Positions 1 to 10,822 of a stretch of 64,000 bases of DNA are shown one piece after another (position 1 is the stretch's first letter; each line of letters starts with the position of its first letter). The notes below the pieces were generated by a model. That model was not told the origin of the DNA, searched no databases, and saw only the letters and a program-made list of their open reading frames with translations. Source of the stretch: Procambarus clarkii (taxonomy: Eukaryota > Arthropoda > Malacostraca > Decapoda > Cambaridae); contig NC_091220.1 in the NCBI RefSeq assembly GCF_040958095.1, forward strand, positions 21,218,481 to 21,282,480, written 5' to 3'. Position numbers and translations under genes: made by a program.

Positions 1-148
1 AATAAGGACGTCGAGAATCTGGCCATGCACCCCCATCCCCCTTCCCCTACCTCCACGTTTTAGTCTCACTATATTTTATGGAAAGATAATAATAACACAA
101 ATGAGATTATAATAGAGATAGTAATTATTGTATACCTGGGATGGAAGG

Positions 149-156
149 TATATAAA
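149..156 (+). promoter_or_regulatory. TATA-box candidate upstream of the first viral ORF
   Basis: The sequence TATATAAA lies about 135 bases before the ATG at 292, and a pyrimidine-rich TCAT-type start region follows about 30 bases later. The spacing fits an arthropod RNA polymerase II promoter. AT-rich DNA produces such motifs by chance, so this is only a candidate. Confidence 0.25.
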
Positions 157-291
157 CAGGCAAATTATGAGGGTTTATAGACCAGTTCATCTGTTCCTGT
201 AATCACAGTAAGTACTGTTCCTGAGTGTAGTCGTATACCAAAAACCAATTTATTTACCATACCATTTGATTTTTTATTAAATAAAAAAATA

Positions 292-1071
292 ATGGGAGAT
301 GTTATTACTGATTCACAAGTTAAAATTTTAGTTGGTAAATATTTTATTGATATATTAAATTATTCAATTAATCTTTATAATTATAATATAAAACATATTT
401 ATTTGCCAATGTTTGATATGTTAGATAGTGAATTTAATAATATTATATCAGTTATGTTTGACACATATATAGATATATGTCAAAATATTGGGTTTTTAAT
501 AATAAATGGAAAATGGGATCATTACCGATGTGAATTTATTCTTGATTTTATTCGAAGACAATTCAGTTATTATTTATACAAACTCCTAAAAAGAATTCAT
601 ATTATCAAATTATACATTATTCTCTTAGAAAATACGTTACGATATCAAGGATGGGCTCTTATGGAATCTATTTGGATTATACAAGGAAAAATACCTTATT
701 CTCTAATTAGAAAACCTATATTGAATGAAAGATGTATTAAACCCATTCTTCTGTCCCATACCGATATATATGACCTAAAAGATAATTTAAGTAATGTATA
801 TAATCGATCACCTACTGTAAAATATGTCAATGAAGTAACAAGAATTGTTATATATAATTTGTATAATTTACTTATGAAAAAATTTAAATGTGTAAATTGG
901 TTAGAGACTATTCGTCTCTGTTCTCTCCCCAAACAAAATCTTAAAAGATTAAACTGCCTTCCTAAAACAAAATCTGAAAACAATTTAGAATGTTTAGGGG
1001 ATATTCTTCGAACTATTGATCTTCATATATATAAAGATAGGGAAGTCTATAAATATAAGAAACATCGCTGA
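292..1071 (+). CDS. Hypothetical viral protein, 259 aa
   Basis: This is an uninterrupted AT-rich ORF starting at ATG and ending at TGA. The protein is rich in Ile, Tyr, Asn and Leu and has a basic C-terminus. I see no signal peptide, clear membrane segment or recognisable catalytic motif. It contains few cysteines and no repeats, which suggests a folded cytoplasmic or virion protein. It is the first of a run of plus-strand genes (292, 1196, 1585) separated by very short spacers, as in compact large-DNA-virus genomes. I do not recognise the family. The antisense ORF at 696-983 is treated as a shadow because this longer frame looks more like protein. Confidence 0.55.
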   Translation: MGDVITDSQVKILVGKYFIDILNYSINLYNYNIKHIYLPMFDMLDSEFNNIISVMFDTYIDICQNIGFLIINGKWDHYRCEFILDFIRRQFSYYLYKLLKRIHIIKLYIILLENTLRYQGWALMESIWIIQGKIPYSLIRKPILNERCIKPILLSHTDIYDLKDNLSNVYNRSPTVKYVNEVTRIVIYNLYNLLMKKFKCVNWLETIRLCSLPKQNLKRLNCLPKTKSENNLECLGDILRTIDLHIYKDREVYKYKKHR

Positions 1072-1195
1072 TTTATGTATGTATGTGTTGTATGGTGTGG
1101 AAATAATCTAAATCATATTTTTTTCTTTTGTCTACAGGATGTTTAAGTAAGAATAGACTTATTGATTGGCTTCCATCATCATCATCATTATCATC

Positions 1196-1588
1196 ATGAT
1201 GTTGCTGTTAGAAGATTTCATTTGGCAACCACTTTCATATGAAATTCAACTGTATTTAGATGATGTTTATAGTACACACATATTTAACCTGTGGACAGTT
1301 CTTTGTGGTCTTTTTTGGTATTATTCAGGGCTTAGAGAAGTGAATTTTGTTGCACTTCTTTTTTGCCTAATATGTGAAAGAAACAGAGAAATTTGCAGGA
1401 AGCAAGTTCAATATATGGTTATATATTTCTGCTTAGGAATTGGTATATGTACTATAGATGACACAAATGTCTTATTTCTAGTAGCATGTTTAATGATTAC
1501 TTATTTTATGTGGAAATTAATCTATGGAGTACATGGTTATTATATGGTTTTAAGTATGGGATTAATGTTACTCCTTTTTTTTATATGA
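1196..1588 (+). CDS. Hypothetical multi-pass membrane protein
   Basis: The open frame extends upstream through ATC codons to a TTG at 1166, but the first ATG is at 1196, so I start there (130 aa). The protein is very hydrophobic, with about three or four membrane segments, including a stretch around VNFVALLFCLIC and a C-terminal pair ending in LMLLLFF. Its stop overlaps the start of the next gene in an ATGA arrangement (ATG at 1585, TGA at 1586-1588), typical of compact viral genomes. There is no family match I can name. It may be a small envelope or membrane protein. Confidence 0.5.
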   Translation: MMLLLEDFIWQPLSYEIQLYLDDVYSTHIFNLWTVLCGLFWYYSGLREVNFVALLFCLICERNREICRKQVQYMVIYFCLGIGICTIDDTNVLFLVACLMITYFMWKLIYGVHGYYMVLSMGLMLLLFFI

Positions 1589-2538
1589 ACTGTTATCAGG
1601 TTATATTAACTTTATTTTATTTAATTATTCTATTTTACAGTACATATATCATAATAATCAAAGAATTTCCTGAAGGCAACCAAACAGATTTATTTCATAG
1701 TGCATTTTTACATTTAATAATGTTAATGATACACCCAAAGAAAAAGAAATCCTCTCTACCTAAGTTAGTAAATATTGAAGTTGATTTAGATCACATTCTG
1801 TTGCAAGATCTTTCAGTTGCACATGTTCCATTCTGGGGACATCATATAAATAATAAATTTTCACCTCAATTCCACCCTGAACTACCAATAGATGGTTATC
1901 CACGTTCATCTTTCTTTTCTGAAGATGAACGATTATCTTGGCAAGGTGAGATTGCTTATTTCCAGCCGAAATCTACTGTCTTAAATTGTGCATCAAAAAT
2001 AAGATTAGAACATCTTCAAAATATTTGTAATTATGCTAACGATTGTTATTGGCAAGAGCACATTTTTATTTTTGGAAAGCATATACTTACCAAGAAGGAA
2101 CTTGATGAAATAATGAGTTTTATAAACCCAAAGGACACTGTGGTGTCTATTTATGCTCGTGGTGGATGGGTTGAGAGTTTTTTGCTGAATCGAGGTGTGA
2201 GCATTATTCCAACAGAAAACACAGAAAGATTAGAGTATATAACTGCAGTTAAATGGTTACCAAACGGGTATATTAGGCATATAGTTAAAGAAACTTGTAT
2301 TAATAAAGAATATTCAAATGCCAATATACTTATAATCAATGAACCAATTGGGAATTTTTATATGACTATCGTTAGTATACTTAAAAATTTCAAAGGACGA
2401 CTAGTGATAATGTTTGGTTCCAACTTTCCTATGGTTATTAAAAGTGTTTTAAATGAAAAATACATTCATGTACAAACATCTAGTGTGCCCATTTTTATTA
2501 GGTCTACTGTTCATTTTTATATGAGAATAGACATATGA
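1585..2538 (+). CDS. Membrane-anchored protein with a possible degenerate methyltransferase-like fold
   Basis: The frame is open from 1486, but the ATG at 1585 overlaps the preceding stop, so I choose it (317 aa). The N-terminus carries one hydrophobic segment (about residues 5-24), followed by a soluble domain. In the C-terminal half a segment reading VVSIYARGGWVESFLL is followed by a beta-strand-like stretch, ILIINEPIGNFYMTIV, and then GRLVIMFG. That order resembles a Rossmann methyltransferase: a glycine-containing cofactor loop, then an acidic or proline 'xxPxG' loop, then a strand ending in IG/FG. The canonical glycine-rich motif is weak, so the enzyme may be inactive or the match spurious. 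The methyltransferase idea is inference only. Confidence 0.5.
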   Translation: MNCYQVILTLFYLIILFYSTYIIIIKEFPEGNQTDLFHSAFLHLIMLMIHPKKKKSSLPKLVNIEVDLDHILLQDLSVAHVPFWGHHINNKFSPQFHPELPIDGYPRSSFFSEDERLSWQGEIAYFQPKSTVLNCASKIRLEHLQNICNYANDCYWQEHIFIFGKHILTKKELDEIMSFINPKDTVVSIYARGGWVESFLLNRGVSIIPTENTERLEYITAVKWLPNGYIRHIVKETCINKEYSNANILIINEPIGNFYMTIVSILKNFKGRLVIMFGSNFPMVIKSVLNEKYIHVQTSSVPIFIRSTVHFYMRIDI

Positions 2539-2761
2539 TTATTGGAGTTATTATTGTGTAGAAATATATAATGAGAATTGATGACATTATTAATAGTTTT
2601 GATTTTTTAAATTAGGCACCCCCAAAAAATTCCTGGCTTGTACTAATGTGAGGTTTAATTTAAGGTAAATAAGTTAATAAAGGATGATTCTGACTTTAAT
2701 TATATACAGTTATAATTACCCTCAACATCTCAATGGTAATAATGATTTAAGTAAATAAAAC
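2539..2761. other. Intergenic AT-rich DNA
   Basis: No coding frame of note lies between the stop at 2538 and the tandem repeat. The stretch is AT-rich with a few short A and T runs. I see no RNA gene. Confidence 0.4.
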
Positions 2762-3017
2762 CAGTGACAAGTCACAGTAAGTCAGGAAGAACAAGCACAG
2801 CCAGTGACAAGTCAGTCAGGCAGAACAAGTACAGCCAGTGACAAGTAAGTCAGGCAGAACAAGCACAGCCGGTGACAAGTCAGTCAGGCAGAACAAGCAC
2901 AGCCAGTGACAAGTCAGTCAGGCAGAACAAGCACAGCCAGTGACAAGTCAGTCAGGCAGAACAAGCACAGCCAGTGACAAGTCAGTCAGGCAGAACAAGC
3001 ACAGCCAGTGACAAGTC
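2762..3017. repeat. 34-bp tandem repeat, about 7.5 copies
   Basis: A unit built around CAGTGACAAGTCAGTCAGGC, followed by AGAACAAGCACAGC, is repeated head to tail with one or two changes per copy. The first copies are more diverged than the last. It is more GC-rich than the viral genes around it and has no open frame across it. Repeats of this size between viral genes can act as homologous-region type origins or enhancers, but nothing here proves that role. Confidence 0.85.
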
Positions 3018-3186
3018 TGGGCTAAGTTTTTATAATTGCTGTTATACAAAGCTTAAAAGAACAAGAGGTCATAAAGTGTTCGTGATGATTAAAATTTTAT
3101 TAGAATAGTTGTTTTTTCAAGGATATTTTCATCAATATATATCAAAGGTTAGAAGAGCTTTAATTAAAAATTAGGTAACTGTTACT

Positions 3187-3423
3187 TTAAGCACTGTAAT
3201 CTGAATGAAGTTCATCTTGTGGGTGAGCTGATAGATAATTTATTACCAAAGTTTTCTTAAGACCTCTATCCTTAACAACTTTCCAAGTGTTTTTTTTAAA
3301 GCTGGTCTCCTCATTTCTTTTCGCCTGATGCTCTTTCAACTGCTGTACTTCGTCCCGTAGGTAATTTAATTCTGTCCTCAGAGCTTCAACTAAAACCAAT
3401 AGTTCAATCATTAAAACATCCAT
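3187..3423 (-). CDS. Small coiled-coil protein, hypothetical
   Basis: The ORF encodes 78 residues from ATG. The first half has a leucine heptad pattern (IELLVLVEALRTELNYL, then EVQQLKEH) consistent with a short coiled coil. The second half is basic. It could be a small viral protein, or the remnant of a LINE ORF1, which often has such a coiled coil before a basic region. It lies in the least gene-dense part of the viral block, next to the 34-bp repeat. Confidence 0.3.
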   Translation of the reverse strand: MDVLMIELLVLVEALRTELNYLRDEVQQLKEHQAKRNEETSFKKNTWKVVKDRGLKKTLVINYLSAHPQDELHSDYSA

Positions 3424-3810
3424 AATGTATAATAAATAGCTTTAAAACGGAGGAGCTTTGGCTAGCACACTCTCTCAGTCTAGGATGAAAGTAAAATGTT
3501 CCTCGAAAAAAGGTTTCATTTTATTCTTTTGTAACAAAAAAACTTATTATATTCTCGAAACTCCACTACACTCGAAGGACTATAAGCTCTATTTTTGCTG
3601 CATATGGTAAAAATATTTCATACTATTATAGTTGCACTTGAGCTTTAGCAGATTCCAATTCTTTAGTAGATCTATAAATTTGTTAATTTGTACTAAAAAA
3701 TATATACAGTACATGGTTTAACTAATTCAAATTTTTCTTTTATTTATTTATAAATCCTACTGACAATGAAGAAAATTTTATAAACCTTAACAATCAAAAC
3801 CAACTAAATG
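3424..3810. other. Intergenic AT-rich DNA
   Basis: There is no convincing coding frame. The stretch contains long A and T runs and ends just after the stop of the large minus-strand gene. I see no RNA gene or repeat. Confidence 0.4.
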
Positions 3811-3842
3811 TTAACAACTATTTTTCTTTTTTTTTCTTTTTT

Positions 3843-3877
<35 letters not shown>

Positions 3878-3878
3878 A

Positions 3879-3924
<46 letters not shown>

Positions 3925-5466
3925 GGGCAAAGTCAATGGGGTTGGAGGTTCTTCAGATAATATTGGGAATGATTGTTTTATAGTTTGTATAACCAAATAT
4001 TTTATTCGCTTTGCAGAAAGTTCTTCCTCCTTTTTCTTTTTCTCTTCCTTCTTCTTCTTCTTTTCTTCCTTCTTTTTTTTCTTTTCTTCCTTCTTTTTCT
4101 TTTTCCTTTCTTCCTTTTTCCGCTTCCTTGTTATTTTCTCATCTTGGTTTGAAAGAGATAATAAACTCACTTCCCTTGTTATTTTCTCATCTTGGTTTGA
4201 AAGAGATAATAAACCCAAAGTGGATGATGAATTTCCAGATGTGGATCCTGCTCCTGAGATAGATGGTGACACTGTTGGTGGCAATGAATGTACATGCTTT
4301 AAATTTCCATCAGCATGTATCTGAGGTACATTGTAGCTTGTATTTGTATTTGAAAGCTGTTGATCTTTAGATACTAATAATTGTTGTTGTTGTGGTTGAT
4401 TAACATATACATCTTCATTCCAATCTGAACTTGAAATTGTATTTAGAGATAAACCCAAAGTGGGTAATGGATTTCCTGCTCCTGAGGTAGATGGTGACAC
4501 TGTTGGATTAAGGAATGTCAATGAATGTTCATGATATAAATTTGGAGGTGCATTGTAATAGGTATTTGAAAACTGTTGATCTTGTTGTTGTTGTTGTTGA
4601 TTAACATATGCATCTTCATTCAAACCTGAACTTAATATTGTATTTTCAGGAAACGACACCATTAGTTGTTGATAATCATTATTAATTGATTCACCTGTTT
4701 TACTACAATATTTATCAATTATATAAGTCAGATCTGTTTCTTTTTCTTCTTCTTCTTCTTCAATTTGTATGTTAGGTTGATGATAATTACACTTCAAATT
4801 GGCTGCTGGTAAATTGGTGGTTTCTGATATTAGTTGATAATTTGAGCTTGAAGTAGATGGCAAATAAATGTTGTTATTTTTTTCTCCTCCTCTTGTGGTG
4901 TTAGTTTCTGAGGGAAAGAGGGCATCAATGAAATCAGGAATTTGATCCAAAAAATCTTCTTCTCTATGTTGTTGCTGTTGTTGTTGTTGTTGTTGTTGTT
5001 GCTGTTGTTGTTGTTGTTGTTGTTGTTGTTGCTGTTGTTGTTGCTGTTGTTGTTGTTGCTGTTGTTGTTGTTGTTGTTGTTGAACATGATGAACTCCATT
5101 TTCCTGAGTTTTGTTTGCAATTCTTTTAAATGTTGTTATATTTTTCTTCACCTTATTTTCCAAAACTGATTCTTCATCATCAGATTCCAAAGCAGCAGGA
5201 GCAGCAACAGCAACAGCAGTGGCAACGATGGTGGTCAGGGTAGTGGTGGTGGTGGTGGCACTAGTGGTGGTGGTAGTAGTGGTAGTGGTAGTAGTAGTAG
5301 TAGTAGTAGTAGTAGAAGTAGCAGATTTATCTAAATCTTTGTTTGTCAATGACTCTAATTCTTCCTTATTGCCTGTATCATGCTCATTATTATCTTCTTT
5401 ACTGTTATCACTATCACCATCATCATCATTATTATTACTATTACTACTACTACTACCACTGCCACC

Positions 5467-5522
<56 letters not shown>

Positions 5523-6789
5523 CACTGCCACCACCATCACTACTACTGTTACTGCTACTGTTACTGCTGCCTCTACTGCTGCTGCTGCTGCTGCTGCTTC
5601 TTATGCTGCTGCTGCCTATTCTTATGCTGCTGCTGTCTCTTCTGATGCTGATTCTTCTGCTGCTGCTGCTGCCTCTTATGATGCTGATGTCTTTTCTGTT
5701 GCCACTTCTACTTCTGCTGTTTCTTCTTTTTCTATCATCTTCATTATCCTTATCATCATGTAATAATAATGATGTAGTTGCTGATTCAGTAATGTTAGTT
5801 GTAGTTTTAGTGACTGAGGGAAGAATATTTCCATTTCCTTCGTTTTTGAATAAATTCCTGATTTGTATACCTAAAAAGTAGTCTTCTAAAACTTCCCGTT
5901 TATCTTGATGTATAAAACCAGATGAAATTATTTTTTGTAGGATAATTCTAGATAATCTATTCTTATCTATATCACAATTCTTATACTGAAATTGGTTCTT
6001 AATTATGTAATGTAAACTTTCCAGTATTATTTTAAAAGATTCTATCAAATTCATATTCTTTGCAGAACATTTGGGTTTCACTTCATTCTTATGTAAGTCG
6101 ATTATCTTCAGTATATTATTTCTATACTTTTGAAGTGGGAATTTTACTTCACAGCAGTTACATTCCATAATTGGAATGATTTCATTCTTCAATCTAAACC
6201 CTTCATGTATGAAAGTTTGTTTATTTCTTGATATTTGAGTCTTTAAATTTTCATACTTGGTTTTAAATAAAAAGGCTGACTCTTCAAAAGATTTATCATC
6301 ATCATCGATATCATCATCATCATCATCATCATGCTTATCCTTTTTTTTCATTGCCTTTATTATATATAATATTTCATTAATTTTATCTAATGTAGTTGTA
6401 TATACTATAAATGGTGCTCTCTTACACTCATGATCTATTATTTTCTGGAATGATATAAATATGCCATTACATATTATGCAAATGTACCAACCATTGTTAT
6501 TATCCACGTAAGAAAATGTGGATAATTTTTCCAACTGATCATTAATTATCCATATTTTATATTTTTGTTTATCTTCCAATTCTGGATAGGATGGGGAGAT
6601 AATTTTTTGTATTCTCTTATGGTATTCTTGAACATAAGTCAGTGTTCTTATACTAGAGTACAGATGAGTCCCCTTTAATATAAAATATTTAGGGAGACCA
6701 TCATAGAGTTGTTCTTCTGATGTAAAGGTGGTTGGTGGCACACTGGGGAGTGGATCTCGACGATTCACGTTGTTCTTAATTGGAGCCAT
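3811..6789 (-). CDS. Large low-complexity protein with two zinc-finger-like clusters
   Basis: The frame is open from a TTG at 6798, but the first ATG is at 6789, giving 992 aa. About the first 320 residues look like a normal folded domain. They contain two possible metal sites: a CIIC pair followed by DHEC, and a CNCC cluster followed about 20 residues later by an H-x7-C pair. The second resembles a degraded BIR-type spacing but lacks the other BIR residues. The remainder is almost entirely low complexity: poly-Ser, poly-Thr (about 18), poly-Gln (close to 50, encoded at 4966-5084), Asp runs, KKE repeats and a C-terminal Ser/Lys tail. The tracts come from trinucleotide microsatellites. The function is unknown. 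A regulatory or nuclear protein with disordered tails is plausible but inferred. Confidence 0.6.
4966..5084. repeat. TTG/CTG trinucleotide microsatellite (poly-Gln tract on the minus strand)
   Basis: About 40 TTG triplets are mixed with a few CTG triplets. On the minus strand they read CAA/CAG and give a poly-glutamine run inside the large protein. The CAA/CAG mixing is typical of slippage-derived coding repeats. Nearby tracts at 3846-3922 (GAT), 5237-5310 (GTG/GTA) and 5430-5670 (ACT/GCT) are of the same kind. Confidence 0.9.
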
Positions 6790-7014
6790 TGAAAACAATA
6801 AAGCAGAAGAATCCCACAGGCTGGAGAATCATGCATGTGTATACAACTGGCATTGAGACATCTTGTAGTTTTTAGGTTGTGCAGTGTGCTCACAGAGTAA
6901 ATCCGAATCCTAAAACAAAGAAAAAAGTGTCACTTTTTATTTTATTCGTTTAACATAAAGATAAAATAATAGTATATTATGCTTGTTTAACTTTTTTTAA
7001 AAAATATATAAACG
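6790..7014. promoter_or_regulatory. Divergent intergenic region between the large minus-strand gene and the Fic gene
   Basis: These bases separate two divergently transcribed genes, so both promoters should lie here. A TATATAAA sits at 7003-7010, only a few bases before the Fic ATG at 7015, implying either a very short leader or a viral late-type promoter. No other motif stands out. Confidence 0.3.
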
Positions 7015-7896
7015 ATGTTTTTTTCATATGAATTAAGCCTAAACTTAAAAAATAAAGTATCTGAAATTAATAAATTTAAACAAATATATTTAGGTCTAGA
7101 TAATAATAAAAAAGTTCAAGGGTTAGTTGTAAAAACCATGGAATATGGTTTTTTAACTAATTTAATGAAACATGAAAATATTGGGATTTGGCCACACAAC
7201 CAGAAGAAAACTCTAATCACTAATTGGAAAGTTAGAGAGGTTAGAAACTTACTAAGAGCAATAGAATATTTAAATTTCATTAGAGGTCATAAAAAGATTA
7301 AGGAAGAGATAGTAGGAGATAAGGATATGTACACTTTATTAGGTTTAATTGATCTTGAAACTTGTGTTTTAAATTTACACAAAATATTAATGAGAGGATT
7401 GTTATCACCCGAAAAATGTGGTTATGTAAGTACCAATATACGCTGTACAAAGATTAGTAATAACACAAGTGTCAAGGGTTTGTATGTATATCCACATATC
7501 CATTCAATTCAGGATGGAGAAAATCGTATTTTGGCTATTTTGGACAATTACAATTCTACATTGACCCAAAAAATATTCACAGTTTTAGGGCCAGAGGAAG
7601 AATTTGAATGGATTTTTAAATTAATTTCATGGTTTATCCTAGAAATGCTTACTCTCCATCCTTTTTCAGATGGAAATGGTCGTTTGACACGTCTTTTAGT
7701 CAATTATATATTGTCAACATTAATGCCATTTCCAACATCTATCATGGGGAATTTAGAATGGGCTATTATCCATGATCGAAAACTAAATACAAAAAAACAA
7801 CGCCCACCTCTTAACATACTCAAATTAGTAATTGAAAGTGTCTTGTTCAATTGGCGAATGTATTTTTATCTGTTATCTGTGGTCAGAAAAAAATAA
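7015..7896 (+). CDS. Fic-domain protein (probable AMP-transferase)
   Basis: This is a complete 293-aa ORF. Residues 215-226 read HPFSDGNGRLTR, the canonical Fic active-site motif HxFx(D/E)GNGRxxR, with the catalytic His, the Mg-binding acidic residue and the phosphate-binding Gly-Asn-Gly-Arg loop all intact. Upstream, residues about 135-175 have the glycine-rich flap and the 'yxxP' segment typical of Fic folds. Fic enzymes transfer AMP (less often another phosphate-containing group) to hydroxyl side chains of target proteins. I do not see an N-terminal inhibitory (S/T)xxxE(G/N) helix. It ends in TAATG, sharing one base with the next gene, so the two may be co-transcribed. Fic proteins are uncommon in animal DNA viruses. 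A host-signalling role is inference. Confidence 0.85.
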   Translation: MFFSYELSLNLKNKVSEINKFKQIYLGLDNNKKVQGLVVKTMEYGFLTNLMKHENIGIWPHNQKKTLITNWKVREVRNLLRAIEYLNFIRGHKKIKEEIVGDKDMYTLLGLIDLETCVLNLHKILMRGLLSPEKCGYVSTNIRCTKISNNTSVKGLYVYPHIHSIQDGENRILAILDNYNSTLTQKIFTVLGPEEEFEWIFKLISWFILEMLTLHPFSDGNGRLTRLLVNYILSTLMPFPTSIMGNLEWAIIHDRKLNTKKQRPPLNILKLVIESVLFNWRMYFYLLSVVRKK

Positions 7897-8318
7897 TGAA
7901 ACTTTATATTATATTTATATGTTTAATTCTTTATTCAATAATATTAAATTACATTTATAAGAAAAATATGAGTAATAATCCAAAGATAGACTCTAATTTA
8001 ATAATAATGTCACACCCTCCATATGAAAAGATTACAAGAAAGATGGATTGTACTATTAACAATATAGCATGCCAGAAAAATGAAGACTGTCAAACATTTT
8101 GCTCTTCTTCTTTAGGAGTTACTTGCATTAATAGTGTTTGTAATTATGACACTGATCATAAATGTTTAAATGGAGGATTTCCTATTAATTATGTTGGGGA
8201 AACTAATTTAATAACCACCATATGTGCTTGTATGGATAATGGACACTATATCGGTGAGCAATGTCAATACCAAAATTCCTTTCGACCAACGTCTCACAAA
8301 AGCTTCCCTATTAGCTAA
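7896..8318 (+). CDS. Cysteine-rich type II membrane protein, PIF-3-like
   Basis: The frame is open from 7851, but the ATG at 7896 overlaps the Fic stop and places a hydrophobic anchor at residues 3-20, so I start there (140 aa). After the anchor and a short linker come about eleven cysteines: MDC, IAC, EDC, TFC, VTC, SVC, HKC, then a NGG followed by a C-A-C pair and a final EQC. An N-terminal anchor with this cysteine order matches per os infectivity factor 3 of baculovirus/nudivirus/nimavirus-type viruses, where PIF-3 is part of the envelope entry complex. The last third also fits an EGF-like module, the main alternative. No other PIF gene is visible in the window. The family call is by pattern, not by search. 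Confidence 0.5.
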   Translation: MKLYIIFICLILYSIILNYIYKKNMSNNPKIDSNLIIMSHPPYEKITRKMDCTINNIACQKNEDCQTFCSSSLGVTCINSVCNYDTDHKCLNGGFPINYVGETNLITTICACMDNGHYIGEQCQYQNSFRPTSHKSFPIS

Positions 8319-8393
8319 AGACAGATGTATATTATTTTAAATTTAAAAAAAAAAAAAAGATTTTCCCATCTATAAGTATACTACAATTTCACT

Positions 8394-10774
8394 ATGTTGC
8401 TCTTTAAAATGAATGATCGATATTATACTTATCCACTTATTCAAAATTATGATCCGTTAAAACGAACTTATCAAGACTCACATATCAATCCCAATACTGG
8501 GACTTTTAATAAAATAACTCGTGATCTTCAAACTATAAGTTGTACTTCATCAAGAAAAAATAAGACGAGTTTATATGGTTTTGGATCACTAACTGATATG
8601 TGTGGGAAAAGAGAAATTGATTTGATATTATTAACAAATGGAACAGTTCATCATTTATATCGTAGATTTTGGGAGACAAACACTATAAGTGGTTCCCATG
8701 TCATACGTCTACCTAGTTTAGATTATATACATTTTATCTTGGATGTTGATTTAAAAAAAATGTGTACTCTTGAATCATTTCGTTTATCGACAGCTGAGTA
8801 CCTAGAATATCTAACACTTAAACAATCAGGGTCATCCTTACAATTAACAACATCCATTGTTAATGGACAGATCTATTATAATACAAATTATGTCATATAT
8901 GAACTTGTTTCTCATATTGTTTATTATTTAGGTCTAGACTGGCTACCAATTTATATTTTAGGTAAATCACAAACGTTTACTCAAGGATTTCATCTTGAAA
9001 TACCCCACCTAACTCTTTCCTATTATGATTTTGCCCTAATGTCCAATTCATGTAAAGAACTCTTACCTACCCTCGTAGATATTACTACCAATTATAGTAT
9101 TTTTGGCTCTCAAAAAATTCAACTGCAAACACCTTTAAACGAAATGGACTGCACCTATTTACCATATGCGGTTTTCCACAAAAATAATATTTACGATATG
9201 TCAAACTCACCACCCTCATATATTTTATCAAGTATGGGTGAAGTTTTTGACTTATTTAATATCTGTAAATATCATGAACCTTCATCCATTAGAGGATTCC
9301 CAACTATTATCGGATTGGATGATGATACATATGCTCTGGATGTTTTTCAGAAAAATGTTCAAACATTTATGCAAAACAAAGAAAATATTGATGACGCCGA
9401 AAATTATGTTACTATATATGAAAATTATGATAATTCTAGGGAGAGAGATGAAGAAAAAATACCAGATATAACAGAAGAAGATTTTTTCATGTTTTCCAAT
9501 GTTAACAATATTATCAATAAAATTATAGTGGGTTTATTTTTTGTTACACTTAGTAAGGAATATAAACTTTCTATATATAAATCTCTTCATTTTCAAGAGG
9601 AACAACAAGAAGAGAATAACCAACTCTTAATTATACTTGAAAAATATCCAAATAGTTTTATACATATTAACGAAATTCCGCATTACCTGATTCTTCTTAC
9701 AAATGACAATGACGCTGAGGCAAACTTTGACTACGATAAAATACAAATGACAGCAAATCGTATTGAAAAAGTGTTTACAGTTCAACCTTTAAGGCAAACA
9801 TCTATTCGCGGAACAGTTGCCAGTAGCAATATCAGTCGCGATACCAATTCTTTCTTGAAACGAATTCAGCCATTTACCATTGAACATATAACCCGTTTAT
9901 GTTTGCAGAGTAAACAACATCTTCACACTGTCTTGTATCTTTTAGCATTGTTATATGTTAAAAAGATCCGTCAAAAGTCCCTGGGAATGACATTTCCTGA
10001 CTACAATTATTTTATAGCCAAAATAATTAGAGATTTAAATTTTAATCACTTAGATACTGGACCACTTTATGAAATCATCTACCTTCTTAACCGATATCAG
10101 GAACACCAGCAAGTAAAAGAAGAATTAGAAGATTGGATAATTTTGTGTCTTCTAAATCTTCTAATTGTTAGTGATGTGGTATCAATGAAAGAAGCTTTTG
10201 ATCTAGTAGAAAAAATTGATTCTCAAAGATTGGATTTTGTCATGAATATAAATGTGGAAGAGTTTGACAGTGACACTTATCGGGTAGTACCATCAGCTAA
10301 TAGTAATTCACGTCCTACTAAAATTCCTCGGATTATAATAGCTTTTTCTTTCCTACAGAATTTTGGTATAACGGAATATAACAATTTTTTAGCTATATAT
10401 AAACCTATTATATGTGATAAGAATTCGCGCCAGATTAATGTTTGGGATAATACTACTAAGAAGTGGTCTGTAGCTAATAATCACATAAATTCTTCTTTAC
10501 TAGCACCAGACCTAACTTACATTGCACGTCAAATTATTTTAATTGATAGCATACTACAACAACAACAACAACCACAATTACTGGAAAATGAAATGTTTCT
10601 TTCACTTACCTTACCACCAACACCACTACAATCCAACTGCAACTTATTACCACCTCCTCCTCCGTTATCACCTTCTCCATCAATAACCTCATCAATTTCT
10701 TCATCGAATTCAAACTCAAACCTTCCTTCTTCTTCAGCCAAAGGTAGAGTCAAAAAAAAACTACTGATTCTACA

Positions 10775-10822
<48 letters not shown>

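Noticed and set aside
4942..5881. Plus-strand poly-Leu and poly-Val ORFs
   Set aside because: They are antisense to the trinucleotide tracts of the large minus-strand gene.
3811..6789. Inhibitor-of-apoptosis BIR domain in the large protein
   Set aside because: One cluster has a C-x2-C...H...C order near BIR spacing, but the flanking BIR residues (Gly-Phe, Trp, Asp-Pro) are missing.
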